Source: Ignavibacteria bacterium RIFCSPLOWO2_12_FULL_56_21 (GTDB taxonomy: Bacteria; Bacteroidota; Ignavibacteria; UBA10030). Taken from it: DNA of 32,988 nt. Shown here piece by piece: positions 1-7,739 of this stretch (its first letter is position 1; every line of letters begins with the position of its first letter). Where the stretch lies: positions 1 to 32,988 of the forward strand of contig MHAK01000095.1 of the NCBI GenBank assembly GCA_001802945.1, written 5' to 3'. The translations under genes were made by a program, and so were the position numbers. The notes under the pieces were generated by a model. The model was not told where the DNA came from. It saw only the letters and a program-made list of their open reading frames with translations, and did not search any database.

Positions 1-3000
1 GACGGGCATTCAAACCATTCCCCTATGGGCGACGACGGCGCGTATTACCCCCGCGGTACGGGTAGTTTTATCTATCAAGACGGCATCGTATGGGGCGGGT
101 CGATGTATCTCGATGCCGCCCGCACTGTCCCCTATTCATCTGTGTCCATAAACCAAAACGTACGTGTCGGCGGTGGAACTTACGGCGTCGGGACAAGGGC
201 GGGGAGGGTCGTCGATCCATCGATCGGCCCGTCCGGAGTTGAATACCCCGGCGCTCCGGACGTTCACATTTACCGGATTCGAAGGGATTATGCCTTCATG
301 TCGAGGGTTGAACGGGAAGCAAGCGCCGCGGCGGTCAATGAGATCGGTCCCGAGAATGTGACGCAGGCGATGATCGACGCCGATTCGGCGCGATTTGCTG
401 TGGATTGGACTAACTGGCCGGTTGCGAAGGGAGCCCCGTATATCGAGCGCAACGGCGTACCGGGATATCAACCGCCTCCTGCGTTCAGTGAAGCTTTTGG
501 GGTTGATGACCTGATCACGGGCCACTATGACGAACCCGGACTTGCCGGCGCCGACCTGAGCGCACCGGCGGATGAGGTTCTCTGGACTGTCTACAACGAC
601 CTCAATGTCGCCGAAACACAATCCTTTGAAGGCTCCGATCCCATCGGTCTCGAGATCCAGAAGACCGTTTGGGGCTATAAGCGCACGGATGCCATCGGCA
701 ATGTATGGTTCAATCGCTACAGGCTGATGAACAAAGGAGGGGTGGACAGAGATGCATCGGACGCTGTATCGTACGGGGCGTTTCATGTCGACAGCATGTA
801 TGTGTGTCAATGGTCCGACGTGGATCTCGGCAATGCAGGAGATGACCTGCTCGGATGTGACACGCTCCTGAACATCGGGTTCGCTTACAATGGCAACGTG
901 AGAGACGACGAATACGATCTATTCTCGATGCCCCCTCCATCTGCCGGCTATGACCTCTTGTCGGGTCCGCTGGTGACTGCGCCTGGCGATTCTGGGATCT
1001 TCGATCTCAAGTGGATCCACGGCAAGAAGAACCTCGGAATGACGTCTTTTGCGTATTTCTCGTCCTCCTCGCCGTACCAAGACCCTCCCTGGGTTGATTA
1101 CCTGAATGGAACCGGCAGGTGGTGGAAATTGCTCCGGGGTTTTGCTCCATTGGGCAGTTTGGTCACTGCAGATCAGCCGTACAATTACCCGGCTGGAATC
1201 GAACCATCGGTGTTTACGCTGTCCGGAGACCCAGTGGCAGGGACAGGCTGGCTCGATGGAAAGGGAGAACCGTCGTCGATCGTTCCGGGGGACCGGCGGT
1301 TGTTGGTGACGACCGGACCCTTCACAATGGTCCCTGGCGACACGCAAGAGGTCTATATTGCCGGCGTCGCCGGGATGGGTGCCGATCGCCTCTCCAGTGT
1401 CGCCGTTATGAAGGCAAATGCACGTGCCGCCCAGAATCTCTTTGATCATTTGTTCGGCGGAACGCCTGTAGTCAATCGTCTGGTCGAGATCAGGCATCCC
1501 GGGGCCGCAGTCACAGAATTGGCCATACGAGCCACCCCACCGCCAGGGATGGTCGTCCAGTTTGGCGAGATTCTGTTTCAGCCAGAAGCCGGTTCAGAAC
1601 CGACTTTTTCTACTCCGCTCTTCGACGATGGCGCTCACTTCGACAGCCTTGCGGGCGACGGCATTTGGGGTGCAGTTCAGGCAACGTCAAACAGACAATA
1701 TCCCTACCGGGCGAAATTAACGCTTCAAACTTCAGCCGGCCCGATTGTCCTTGAGGACTTTCTCACGGGTCTGACTTTGCGTCCTCGTCCCGTACTTTCG
1801 GACTGGTCGATCGTCTGGGAAGATGGCAAACAGGATGGCAAGCTCAACCCAAATGAAAATGTCATAGTGTCATTCAGCGTGCACAACGTCGATCCCGTCA
1901 ATGCGATCAACCAACTGACCGTTCTCAACGAAGGTGTGTCGCCGTTCGAATCGAACCGGTCGGCGACGGCCCTCGCACCCATTTCTCCCGGGGCAACGGC
2001 CTCCGGCGAAGTTTTCACCCTGTCTTTCCACACAGCTTTGTCGGAATCCAGCGCAAGTCTGCTGTACACTGTGGCGTATGACGGTGCCGCATATTCCTCG
2101 AATGCCCGGTTTCCGGTGGAACCGTGGACACCGGATGCATCCTGGAGAGATACCCTGGAAGTCCTGAAATCGGTCGGCGTGACAATGAACGTCATACCTG
2201 TCATTGCGGACCCCGCCGCAATGACGGGTCATGATTACCTCGTCAGTTTTGTGACCCTCAATGACACGACCGGCGAAGTGGGATGGTCCCTGCAGGACAT
2301 GAACACCTCAGCCTGGCTGTTGACGGCGCAGAGGCTATCGACCAACATTGACGGCTGGCCCCACCCCGTGGTCGACGGTGTACAGTACATCGTCCGGAAC
2401 GTCCCTACCGATTTTGTTGACTTCCAGCAGTTGTCCGATGTAGCAGGTCCGCTCAACCCACCGCACTTTGCTTCCTTTGGCTTCATCGGTGTGCCGACAA
2501 CGCTTGCCCCCCAGGATCGACCGACGCCCGACGCCGGGGGCGGACAATGGGGCATCATCACCGGCAATACCGGGTCGACCATGAGCTATGACTATTTTGT
2601 GCTCAGAGTGACCAATGGCGGTGCCCGGTGGCCGATCCTGCTAAGGAATGACTGGGAGATTCGTTTCACTGCCGGGCCGAACTACGGACTCGAACCCGAT
2701 GCGTTCACAGGTATGGGCAACAATTTCATGAGAGTTCCGTTCGAGTTGTGGTATGTCGGCCCCGATCCCAATGATGCGTCCGATGATTATCGATTGTTCC
2801 CGTATATGATTGGCGACGGCGACAGCACGTTCGATATCACCAGATTCGATAACAACGTGTCCGGTGGGGACAATGATCCTGAGACCGACTGGTTCTATTG
2901 GGTGATCCCGACAGACAAAACACCCGGTCAAGCGGGGTACAACGCTATAGTCTCGAGCATACAAGCAAACATCCCTGGTCACGCGTACATGGATCCTGCG

Positions 3001-3492
3001 ATCATGAACGGAGATGCCATGCGGCGAATGGTGCTCGTGAATTACAACGGGGGATCGGTTGCGTCTCCGACGTTTCCGGAAAATCTGACCAGCAAGATGC
3101 CGGCGACGGGTTCAGTGTTCCGCATCGTCACCGGAAAGCCCAACGTTGCGGGAGACCGCGTCGTCGTTCGCGCAATTGCGACGACTGGCGTCGGTGGGAA
3201 CGGAATCGTTCCAGACCGGATTGACCTGGCCCAGAATTATCCGAATCCCTTCAATCCCGTGACCTCCATCAGGTATCAGATCCCACAAAAAGCGACGGTG
3301 AAACTTGAGGTCTTCGATGTTCTCGGCCGAAAGGTCCAAACGCTTGTCAACAAGGAGCACGTGCCCGGGTCGTATGTCGTCGAATGGGATGGGAAGACGT
3401 CGCACGGGATCTCTGTGTCGACCGGCGTGTATTTCTACAGTCTGACAGTCGGAGATCGACTCATGACGAAAAAAATGGTCCTCCTCAAATAG
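1..3492 (+). CDS. Large T9SS-secreted protein, 5' end outside window
   Basis: The frame is open from base 1 and no signal peptide follows the first in-window ATG (25), so the true start lies upstream; 1163 codons are visible. A choice-of-anchor-X-like segment with an FDDGAHFDSLAGDGIWG motif lies at about 1480-1790. It is followed by a beta-sandwich-like stretch with a DGKLNPNENV motif. The last ~90 residues (from about 3210) form a Por/T9SS sorting domain: AQNYPNPFNPVTSIRYQ, then a VFDVLGRKV block, a VYFYSL strand and a terminal KKMVLLK. In this family the domain directs export across the outer membrane and is removed or used for surface attachment. The function of the remainder is not recognised. 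An intrinsic terminator lies 24 bases after the stop. Confidence 0.85.
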   Translation, partial: DGHSNHSPMGDDGAYYPRGTGSFIYQDGIVWGGSMYLDAARTVPYSSVSINQNVRVGGGTYGVGTRAGRVVDPSIGPSGVEYPGAPDVHIYRIRRDYAFMSRVEREASAAAVNEIGPENVTQAMIDADSARFAVDWTNWPVAKGAPYIERNGVPGYQPPPAFSEAFGVDDLITGHYDEPGLAGADLSAPADEVLWTVYNDLNVAETQSFEGSDPIGLEIQKTVWGYKRTDAIGNVWFNRYRLMNKGGVDRDASDAVSYGAFHVDSMYVCQWSDVDLGNAGDDLLGCDTLLNIGFAYNGNVRDDEYDLFSMPPPSAGYDLLSGPLVTAPGDSGIFDLKWIHGKKNLGMTSFAYFSSSSPYQDPPWVDYLNGTGRWWKLLRGFAPLGSLVTADQPYNYPAGIEPSVFTLSGDPVAGTGWLDGKGEPSSIVPGDRRLLVTTGPFTMVPGDTQEVYIAGVAGMGADRLSSVAVMKANARAAQNLFDHLFGGTPVVNRLVEIRHPGAAVTELAIRATPPPGMVVQFGEILFQPEAGSEPTFSTPLFDDGAHFDSLAGDGIWGAVQATSNRQYPYRAKLTLQTSAGPIVLEDFLTGLTLRPRPVLSDWSIVWEDGKQDGKLNPNENVIVSFSVHNVDPVNAINQLTVLNEGVSPFESNRSATALAPISPGATASGEVFTLSFHTALSESSASLLYTVAYDGAAYSSNARFPVEPWTPDASWRDTLEVLKSVGVTMNVIPVIADPAAMTGHDYLVSFVTLNDTTGEVGWSLQDMNTSAWLLTAQRLSTNIDGWPHPVVDGVQYIVRNVPTDFVDFQQLSDVAGPLNPPHFASFGFIGVPTTLAPQDRPTPDAGGGQWGIITGNTGSTMSYDYFVLRVTNGGARWPILLRNDWEIRFTAGPNYGLEPDAFTGMGNNFMRVPFELWYVGPDPNDASDDYRLFPYMIGDGDSTFDITRFDNNVSGGDNDPETDWFYWVIPTDKTPGQAGYNAIVSSIQANIPGHAYMDPAIMNGDAMRRMVLVNYNGGSVASPTFPENLTSKMPATGSVFRIVTGKPNVAGDRVVVRAIATTGVGGNGIVPDRIDLAQNYPNPFNPVTSIRYQIPQKATVKLEVFDVLGRKVQTLVNKEHVPGSYVVEWDGKTSHGISVSTGVYFYSLTVGDRLMTKKMVLLK

Positions 3493-3515
3493 CGATTGAC
3501 AGCATCGGTGAAGAG

Positions 3516-3542
3516 AAAACCCGGCTTCGGCCGGGTTTTTTT
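3516..3542 (+). terminator. Intrinsic terminator with TTCG tetraloop
   Basis: A perfect 10-bp stem (AAAACCCGGC / GCCGGGTTTT) closes on a TTCG loop and runs into seven T residues. It lies 24 bases after the stop of the T9SS gene. Near copies occur at 28083-28110 and 32756-32777. Confidence 0.93.
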
Positions 3543-3584
3543 GTTGGGTAGCATATGCGTGACGAAAACTTCACGTTGAGGCAA

Positions 3585-3626
3585 GTGCGCGTGTCGGGTT
3601 CGACCGAGCGCGCACAACCGGGTTGT
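3585..3626. promoter_or_regulatory. Hairpin plus operator-like dyad upstream of the isomerase gene
   Basis: A hairpin pairs GTGCGCG (3585-3591) with CGCGCAC (3609-3615), with an inner TCGG/CCGA stem. It is followed directly by the 13-bp dyad ACAACC-G-GGTTGT at 3614-3626, about 55 bases before the isomerase start. The dyad could bind a sugar-responsive repressor, but no regulator gene is adjacent and no clear -35/-10 pair is visible, so this is tentative. Confidence 0.3.
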
Positions 3627-3681
3627 ATCCACAGGGAATTTCTTCGTACTCTGACGCCAGAATTCCAGGAGACTGAACGCC

Positions 3682-5115
3682 ATGGCACGTGCAACCACAC
3701 TCGGACTGATCGTCGGCAATCGCGGATTCTTTCCCGCCCACCTCTGTGAATCCGGCCGCAAAGAGGTACTCGCCGCACTCGATGCGGAAAGCATCCGTGT
3801 TGTTGCACTCCCAGTAGACGCCACAAACCACGGAGCCGTGGAAAGCTATGCAGACGCGAAGAAATGCGCCGAGGTGTTCCGCGCCCATGCCGACGAGATC
3901 GATGGCGTCCTCGTGACGCTGCCGAATTTTGGCGATGAACGCGCGGTCGCCGACACGCTGCGCCTGTTTGGAACCCGCGTACCGGTACTCGTCCATGCCT
4001 TCAGCGACGACAAAGACAAGATGACGATCGCATTTCGACGCGACAGCTTCTGCGGCAAAATGTCCGTCTGCAACAACCTGACCCAATATGGGATCAGGTA
4101 TTCGATCACCTCGCTCCATACCGTTGCGCCGGACGCTCCGTCGTTCCGCGAAGATATCCGCCGATTCGCCGCAACGTGCCGGGTGGTGCGCGACCTCCGC
4201 AATGTCCGCATCGGTGCGCTTGGCGCTCGTCCGACGGCGTTCAATACAGTGCGATACAGCGAGAAGCTGTTGGAGGCGTCGGGCATCTCGGTTGAGACCC
4301 TGGACCTCTCAGAAGCCCTGGGATGGGTGGGGAGGATGAAGGACAACGACACGGCCGTACAGGAAAAGCTCACCGGCATCACGTCCTACACGAATACGAC
4401 CGGTATTCCGGCGGCCAGCCTGATGAAAATGGCCAAGCTTGGATTGGCGATCGACCGATGGGTAGCGGACAAGAATCTCTCGGCAACGGCGATACAGTGT
4501 TGGACTTCACTCGAAGAATTTTTCGGCGTTGTGCCATGCACGCTCATGAGCATGATGTCCGAGTCGTTGATGCCGAGCGCCTGCGAAACCGACACGGCCG
4601 GAGTTGTCGGGATGATGGCGCTCCGATCCGCGTCGCAGAAGCCGGCTGCGCTTCTGGACTGGAACAACAATTATGGCACCGATCCGGATAAGGGAGTCGT
4701 GTTCCATTGCTCCAACCTTCCCCGCTCGTTCTTCAGTGAGCAGAAAATGGATTTCCAGGAGATCATTGCCGGCACGGTGGGGAAGGAGCAAACATTTGGG
4801 ACGATCGTCGGAACAATCGCACCAGGTCCGTTCACGTTCTGCAGGGTGTCCACTGACGATTTACATGGCCGCATAACGGCATATGTGGGAGAAGGAGAGT
4901 TCACTCAGGACCGCGTCGAGTCCTTCGGAGGCTACGGAGTGATCAAGGTCCCCGAATTCCAGAGTCTTCTTCAGTACATTTGCAGACACGGGCTGGAACA
5001 CCATGTTGCGGCCACGCGCACGCGGATGGCTCAGGCACTCGATGATGCATTCACGACGTACCTGGGGTGGGACACCTACCATCATTCGGCACACGCAGAG
5101 AGACACAACTTTTGA
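3682..5115 (+). CDS. L-fucose/L-arabinose isomerase-like protein
   Basis: The 477-residue protein matches the L-fucose isomerase-related family (COG2407 type), cytosolic enzymes thought to interconvert aldoses and ketoses in sugar catabolism. Visible family blocks are GARPTAFNTVRYSEKLLEAS (about 181-200), the YTNTTGIP stretch (236-243), CWTSLEEFFGVVPC (273-286), CETDTAGVVG (301-310), LLDWNNNYG (324-332) and GLEHHVA (437-443). By analogy with E. coli FucI, likely metal ligands are E302, D326 and one of H440/H441. The length is normal and the YLGWDTYHHS end looks complete. AGGAGA at 3667-3672 sits nine bases before the ATG. The exact sugar is unknown; the epimerase remnant right behind it suggests a former sugar-utilisation cluster. 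Confidence 0.85.
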   Translation: MARATTLGLIVGNRGFFPAHLCESGRKEVLAALDAESIRVVALPVDATNHGAVESYADAKKCAEVFRAHADEIDGVLVTLPNFGDERAVADTLRLFGTRVPVLVHAFSDDKDKMTIAFRRDSFCGKMSVCNNLTQYGIRYSITSLHTVAPDAPSFREDIRRFAATCRVVRDLRNVRIGALGARPTAFNTVRYSEKLLEASGISVETLDLSEALGWVGRMKDNDTAVQEKLTGITSYTNTTGIPAASLMKMAKLGLAIDRWVADKNLSATAIQCWTSLEEFFGVVPCTLMSMMSESLMPSACETDTAGVVGMMALRSASQKPAALLDWNNNYGTDPDKGVVFHCSNLPRSFFSEQKMDFQEIIAGTVGKEQTFGTIVGTIAPGPFTFCRVSTDDLHGRITAYVGEGEFTQDRVESFGGYGVIKVPEFQSLLQYICRHGLEHHVAATRTRMAQALDDAFTTYLGWDTYHHSAHAERHNF

Positions 5116-5224
5116 CGGTTTGCAGGGATACGTCGGCAAGAATCCTTACTTCGGATGTATCGCCGGACGATATGCCAATCGGATCGCCAAGGGGAAGTTC
5201 ACAGTGGAGGACGGAGACACTCGC
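5105..5224 (+). pseudogene. Aldose 1-epimerase (galM-like) remnant
   Basis: Translation in the frame starting at 5105 gives TTFDGLQGYVGKNPYFG, then CIAGRYANRIAKGKFTVEDG. This is the N-terminal signature of aldose 1-epimerase (mutarotase), where a GRYANRIA-type block follows a substrate-proximal NPYFG. The frame then hits a stop at about 5242 and nothing recognisable follows. The full family protein is about 300-380 residues; only about 40 remain. The fragment starts in the last codons of the isomerase gene, so the two were probably adjacent or overlapping before decay. A different frame at about 5217-5295 stays open but could not be assigned. Confidence 0.72.
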
Positions 5225-5319
5225 AACATACGTCACGGATGATGACGGACCGATTCGTAAGGATGGAGTTGAAATACGATACCCCGGCTTTGCCATGTTC
5301 TTGTTGCGTGAATGTCAGA

Positions 5320-6012
5320 TCACTCCTCCTCTCCCGACAGCCGATATCCGATGCCTGATTCGGTAAGGATCAAGCGGGGAGTAGAAGGATCATCTTCGAT
5401 CTTCTTCCTCAATTGACCCACATAGACGCGGGTATACTGAGTCTCACCTGCAAATGTGGGACCCCACACAGATTCGAGGATGTATGCGTGCGTCAGCACT
5501 CGGCCCGAATTCCTGACAAAGAGTGATAACAGAGAGTATTCCGTTGAGGTGAGGTGTACAATCTCGTCCTTCTTCTTCACAACGCGGGCAGTCAAATCAA
5601 TTGAAACGTTTCCGCAGGTGAACATCTCTCCCGGGGGGAGACCCGTCTCACGTCGGAGAGCCGTTCGAATGCGCGCAAGCAACTCACCGGTGCGAAAGGG
5701 TTTCACAAGGTAGTCGTCCGCCCCGGCGTCAAGACACGAAATGATCTCCGACTCTGCCGTTCGGACGGAAAGTATGATCACCGGTGTACGGAACTGGTCG
5801 CGAATATTGCGCAGCACCTGCTGCCCATCCATATCTGGGAGTCCCAGGTCGAGAATGATCAGATCGGGCCGCTCTGTTCCCGCCATGGCGATCCCATCGC
5901 GTCCGTTCACGGCGGAGCGAACTCGATAACGATTCGATTCGAGCGTCAATTCAAGAAGCCGCCGAATGGAAGACTCATCGTCAATGACGAGAATTGTGGG
6001 TTCAGGACTCAA
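5320..6012 (-). CDS. OmpR/KdpE-like response regulator
   Basis: The 230-residue cytoplasmic regulator has a receiver domain (about 5-118) with acidic pocket D11/D12, phospho-acceptor D55, S82 and K104 in the KPF motif. A winged-helix DNA-binding domain follows (about 130-228) with LTSTEYSLLSLFVRNSGRVL and the GIGYRL end. The overall pattern is closest to KdpE. The start is a TTG at 6012 whose first bases overlap the kinase stop (TTGA overlap, 6009-6012), which implies translational coupling. It probably receives phosphate from the kinase upstream and may act on the divergent transporter gene; that target is inferred from position only. Confidence 0.9.
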   Translation of the reverse strand: MSPEPTILVIDDESSIRRLLELTLESNRYRVRSAVNGRDGIAMAGTERPDLIILDLGLPDMDGQQVLRNIRDQFRTPVIILSVRTAESEIISCLDAGADDYLVKPFRTGELLARIRTALRRETGLPPGEMFTCGNVSIDLTARVVKKKDEIVHLTSTEYSLLSLFVRNSGRVLTHAYILESVWGPTFAGETQYTRVYVGQLRKKIEDDPSTPRLILTESGIGYRLSGEEE

Positions 6013-7499
6013 TGTGAAACACCCTGTTGTTCAAGCGGAAACGCAATGACAAATTCAGCTCCTCCTTCCGTTCTATTCAATACCGACAACGACCCCCGCT
6101 GCGCTTCAATGAATCCTTTCGCAATGGTCAGGCCAAGTCCTGTTCCGCCGGGCATGGCTCCTTCCGATCTGTAGAATTTCTCAAAGACCCGAGGAAGGTC
6201 CTTGGCAGGGATCCCAGGCCCTCGGTCCGCAATGATCAGGATGAACGTCTCGTCCTTCAGTGCGGCCGTTGCGATGATCGGGGTTCCGAGCGGCGTGTGG
6301 ACACAAGCATTGTGCACAAGGTTGATCAATGCCTGTTGTGTCAGCCCGAAATCAAGGCGTGCAAGTGGAAGGTCGGGCTGCACATCGAGTGTCAGTGATC
6401 GACCCGCCAGATCATCGTGCAGCTCTTTTTCCACCGCACGAAAGATATCGCCGACATCGCACCAGTCCGTTCTTGGACGGACGCGGCCCGCTTCCAGGCG
6501 GGACATGTCGAGGAGGTTGGAGATCAGTCTGTTCAGTCGTTCTGCCTCGCGATGTACTTCTCCGACATGTGCCTGCACGACCGCATCGTTCGTTTCCGCC
6601 GATGCCCGTAAAAGCTGCTCAGAAGATCCCAGGATGGCCGCGATCGGAGTTCGGAGTTCATGCGAGAGGGAATTGAACAACGTCTTCGTGAGTCGCTCAG
6701 ATTCTTCCAGCAGCAGAGTGTTCTTGTGTACATCATTGAGGAGTTCGCGTTCGCTTGCGATGCCGATCTGTGCAATGAAGTTCTCAAGCAGCGAATCACG
6801 TCCAAATGCCGTATGCGTGATGCTGTTGAGCCGCACGCCAACCACTCCCAGGGGATATCGCGGTCCCGACATGGGGAGATACGTAGCCTGGAAAGACGGA
6901 AGATGCGGTGTGGTCCGTCCGGCGGTCTTTTCGTTCCAATAAGACCATGCCGCGGCTTTGGCCTCTTCCTGGTCAGGCTGCCACGTGCTCGCAGGGTGAG
7001 GGCGAGGGGGCATGTCGCCGTCGGGCTCTCCCAGATACACGACAACATCAGCGTCGAAGAATCTCTTGATGTTTGCCACAGCTGTGCTGATGACCTCGTA
7101 CTGGGAGTGTGCCAACGATAGATCTTTTGTGAGAGCAAAAAGGGCCGCAGTACGCTGTTCCTTGGCAATAACCGACAGCTCCTTCTCCCTGATGCGTCCC
7201 GTCAAGATGCCGCTGACGATGGCGACGACAACGAATACGCCAAGCATCATGACGTCTTCGAAATGTCCGATCGTAAATGTGTAGAGGGGGGGAATGTAGA
7301 GAAAGTCCCAAGATAGGGCGGCGATCACTGCACTTATGAGGACAGGTCCGCGACCGAACCTGAGTGGCAGAATAGACACGAGGAGCAACAGCACAAGAGA
7401 GACCGCACGGAAGCCGATCAGCGGTGTCGCCGGAATACAGATAACGGCAACGGTGAGCACAACAAGAGGGGCAGCGATATACTCCCGCAATGAATGCAT
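6009..7499 (-). CDS. KdpD-like sensor histidine kinase lacking the KdpD N-terminal domain
   Basis: The 496-residue membrane kinase begins with a four-helix DUF4118-type segment (about 10-102) containing the FLYIPPLYTFTIG loop. A GAF-like sensor follows (about 118-250), then HisKA with phospho-acceptor H280 in SHELRTP, and HATPase_c with N397, DRGPGI (425-430) and GGTGLGL (451-457). Classical KdpD is near 900 residues and carries an N-terminal KdpD/P-loop and Usp region; both are absent. I chose the ATG at 7499 because AGGA lies eight bases upstream; the frame also extends to a TTG at 7574. It overlaps the regulator by four bases. No kdpFABC genes are nearby; the divergent KimA-like transporter suggests sensing of potassium or osmotic state. 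Confidence 0.88.
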   Translation of the reverse strand: MHSLREYIAAPLVVLTVAVICIPATPLIGFRAVSLVLLLLVSILPLRFGRGPVLISAVIAALSWDFLYIPPLYTFTIGHFEDVMMLGVFVVVAIVSGILTGRIREKELSVIAKEQRTAALFALTKDLSLAHSQYEVISTAVANIKRFFDADVVVYLGEPDGDMPPRPHPASTWQPDQEEAKAAAWSYWNEKTAGRTTPHLPSFQATYLPMSGPRYPLGVVGVRLNSITHTAFGRDSLLENFIAQIGIASERELLNDVHKNTLLLEESERLTKTLFNSLSHELRTPIAAILGSSEQLLRASAETNDAVVQAHVGEVHREAERLNRLISNLLDMSRLEAGRVRPRTDWCDVGDIFRAVEKELHDDLAGRSLTLDVQPDLPLARLDFGLTQQALINLVHNACVHTPLGTPIIATAALKDETFILIIADRGPGIPAKDLPRVFEKFYRSEGAMPGGTGLGLTIAKGFIEAQRGSLSVLNRTEGGAEFVIAFPLEQQGVSH

Positions 7500-7739
7500 G
7501 CTGATTCCTGTGAAACGTACGCACAATCTCCGAGAGAAACTCCTGTCGACCGAAGCAAAATGAAACTTGCGCAACTGGTTTGCGATGGAAGACGAATAAA
7601 GATAGGCGGTCAGGATGTAAAGAAATCATAAAACTTCTTTTCGATACCCACTTTTTACGAAGTTCATATTGTTCGTGAATCCATGTCCCGGTATCGTGTC
7701 CGTGGCCGCATTCCAGACACGAATACAGAGATCGATCAC
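7500..7739. promoter_or_regulatory. Divergent intergenic region between the kinase and transporter genes
   Basis: This 240-bp region should carry promoters for both directions. An inverted repeat AACTTC (7632-7637) / GAAGTT (7659-7664) in AT-rich DNA is the clearest candidate operator. For the minus strand a TTTACA ... TATTCG pair with 17-bp spacing is only a weak promoter match. No c-di-AMP (ydaO-type) riboswitch was recognised. Confidence 0.3.

Noticed and set aside
3591-3612. tRNA T-arm-like GGGTTCGACC
   Set aside because: No acceptor, anticodon or D arm around it; it is part of the GC-rich hairpin.
5217-5295. Open frame with DDDGPIRKDGVEIRYPG as continuation of the epimerase
   Set aside because: The frame is open and looks protein-like, but no epimerase motif could be matched, so it was left unassigned.
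7500-7739. c-di-AMP (ydaO) riboswitch upstream of the KimA-like gene
   Set aside because: Expected conserved blocks were not found in the intergenic DNA.
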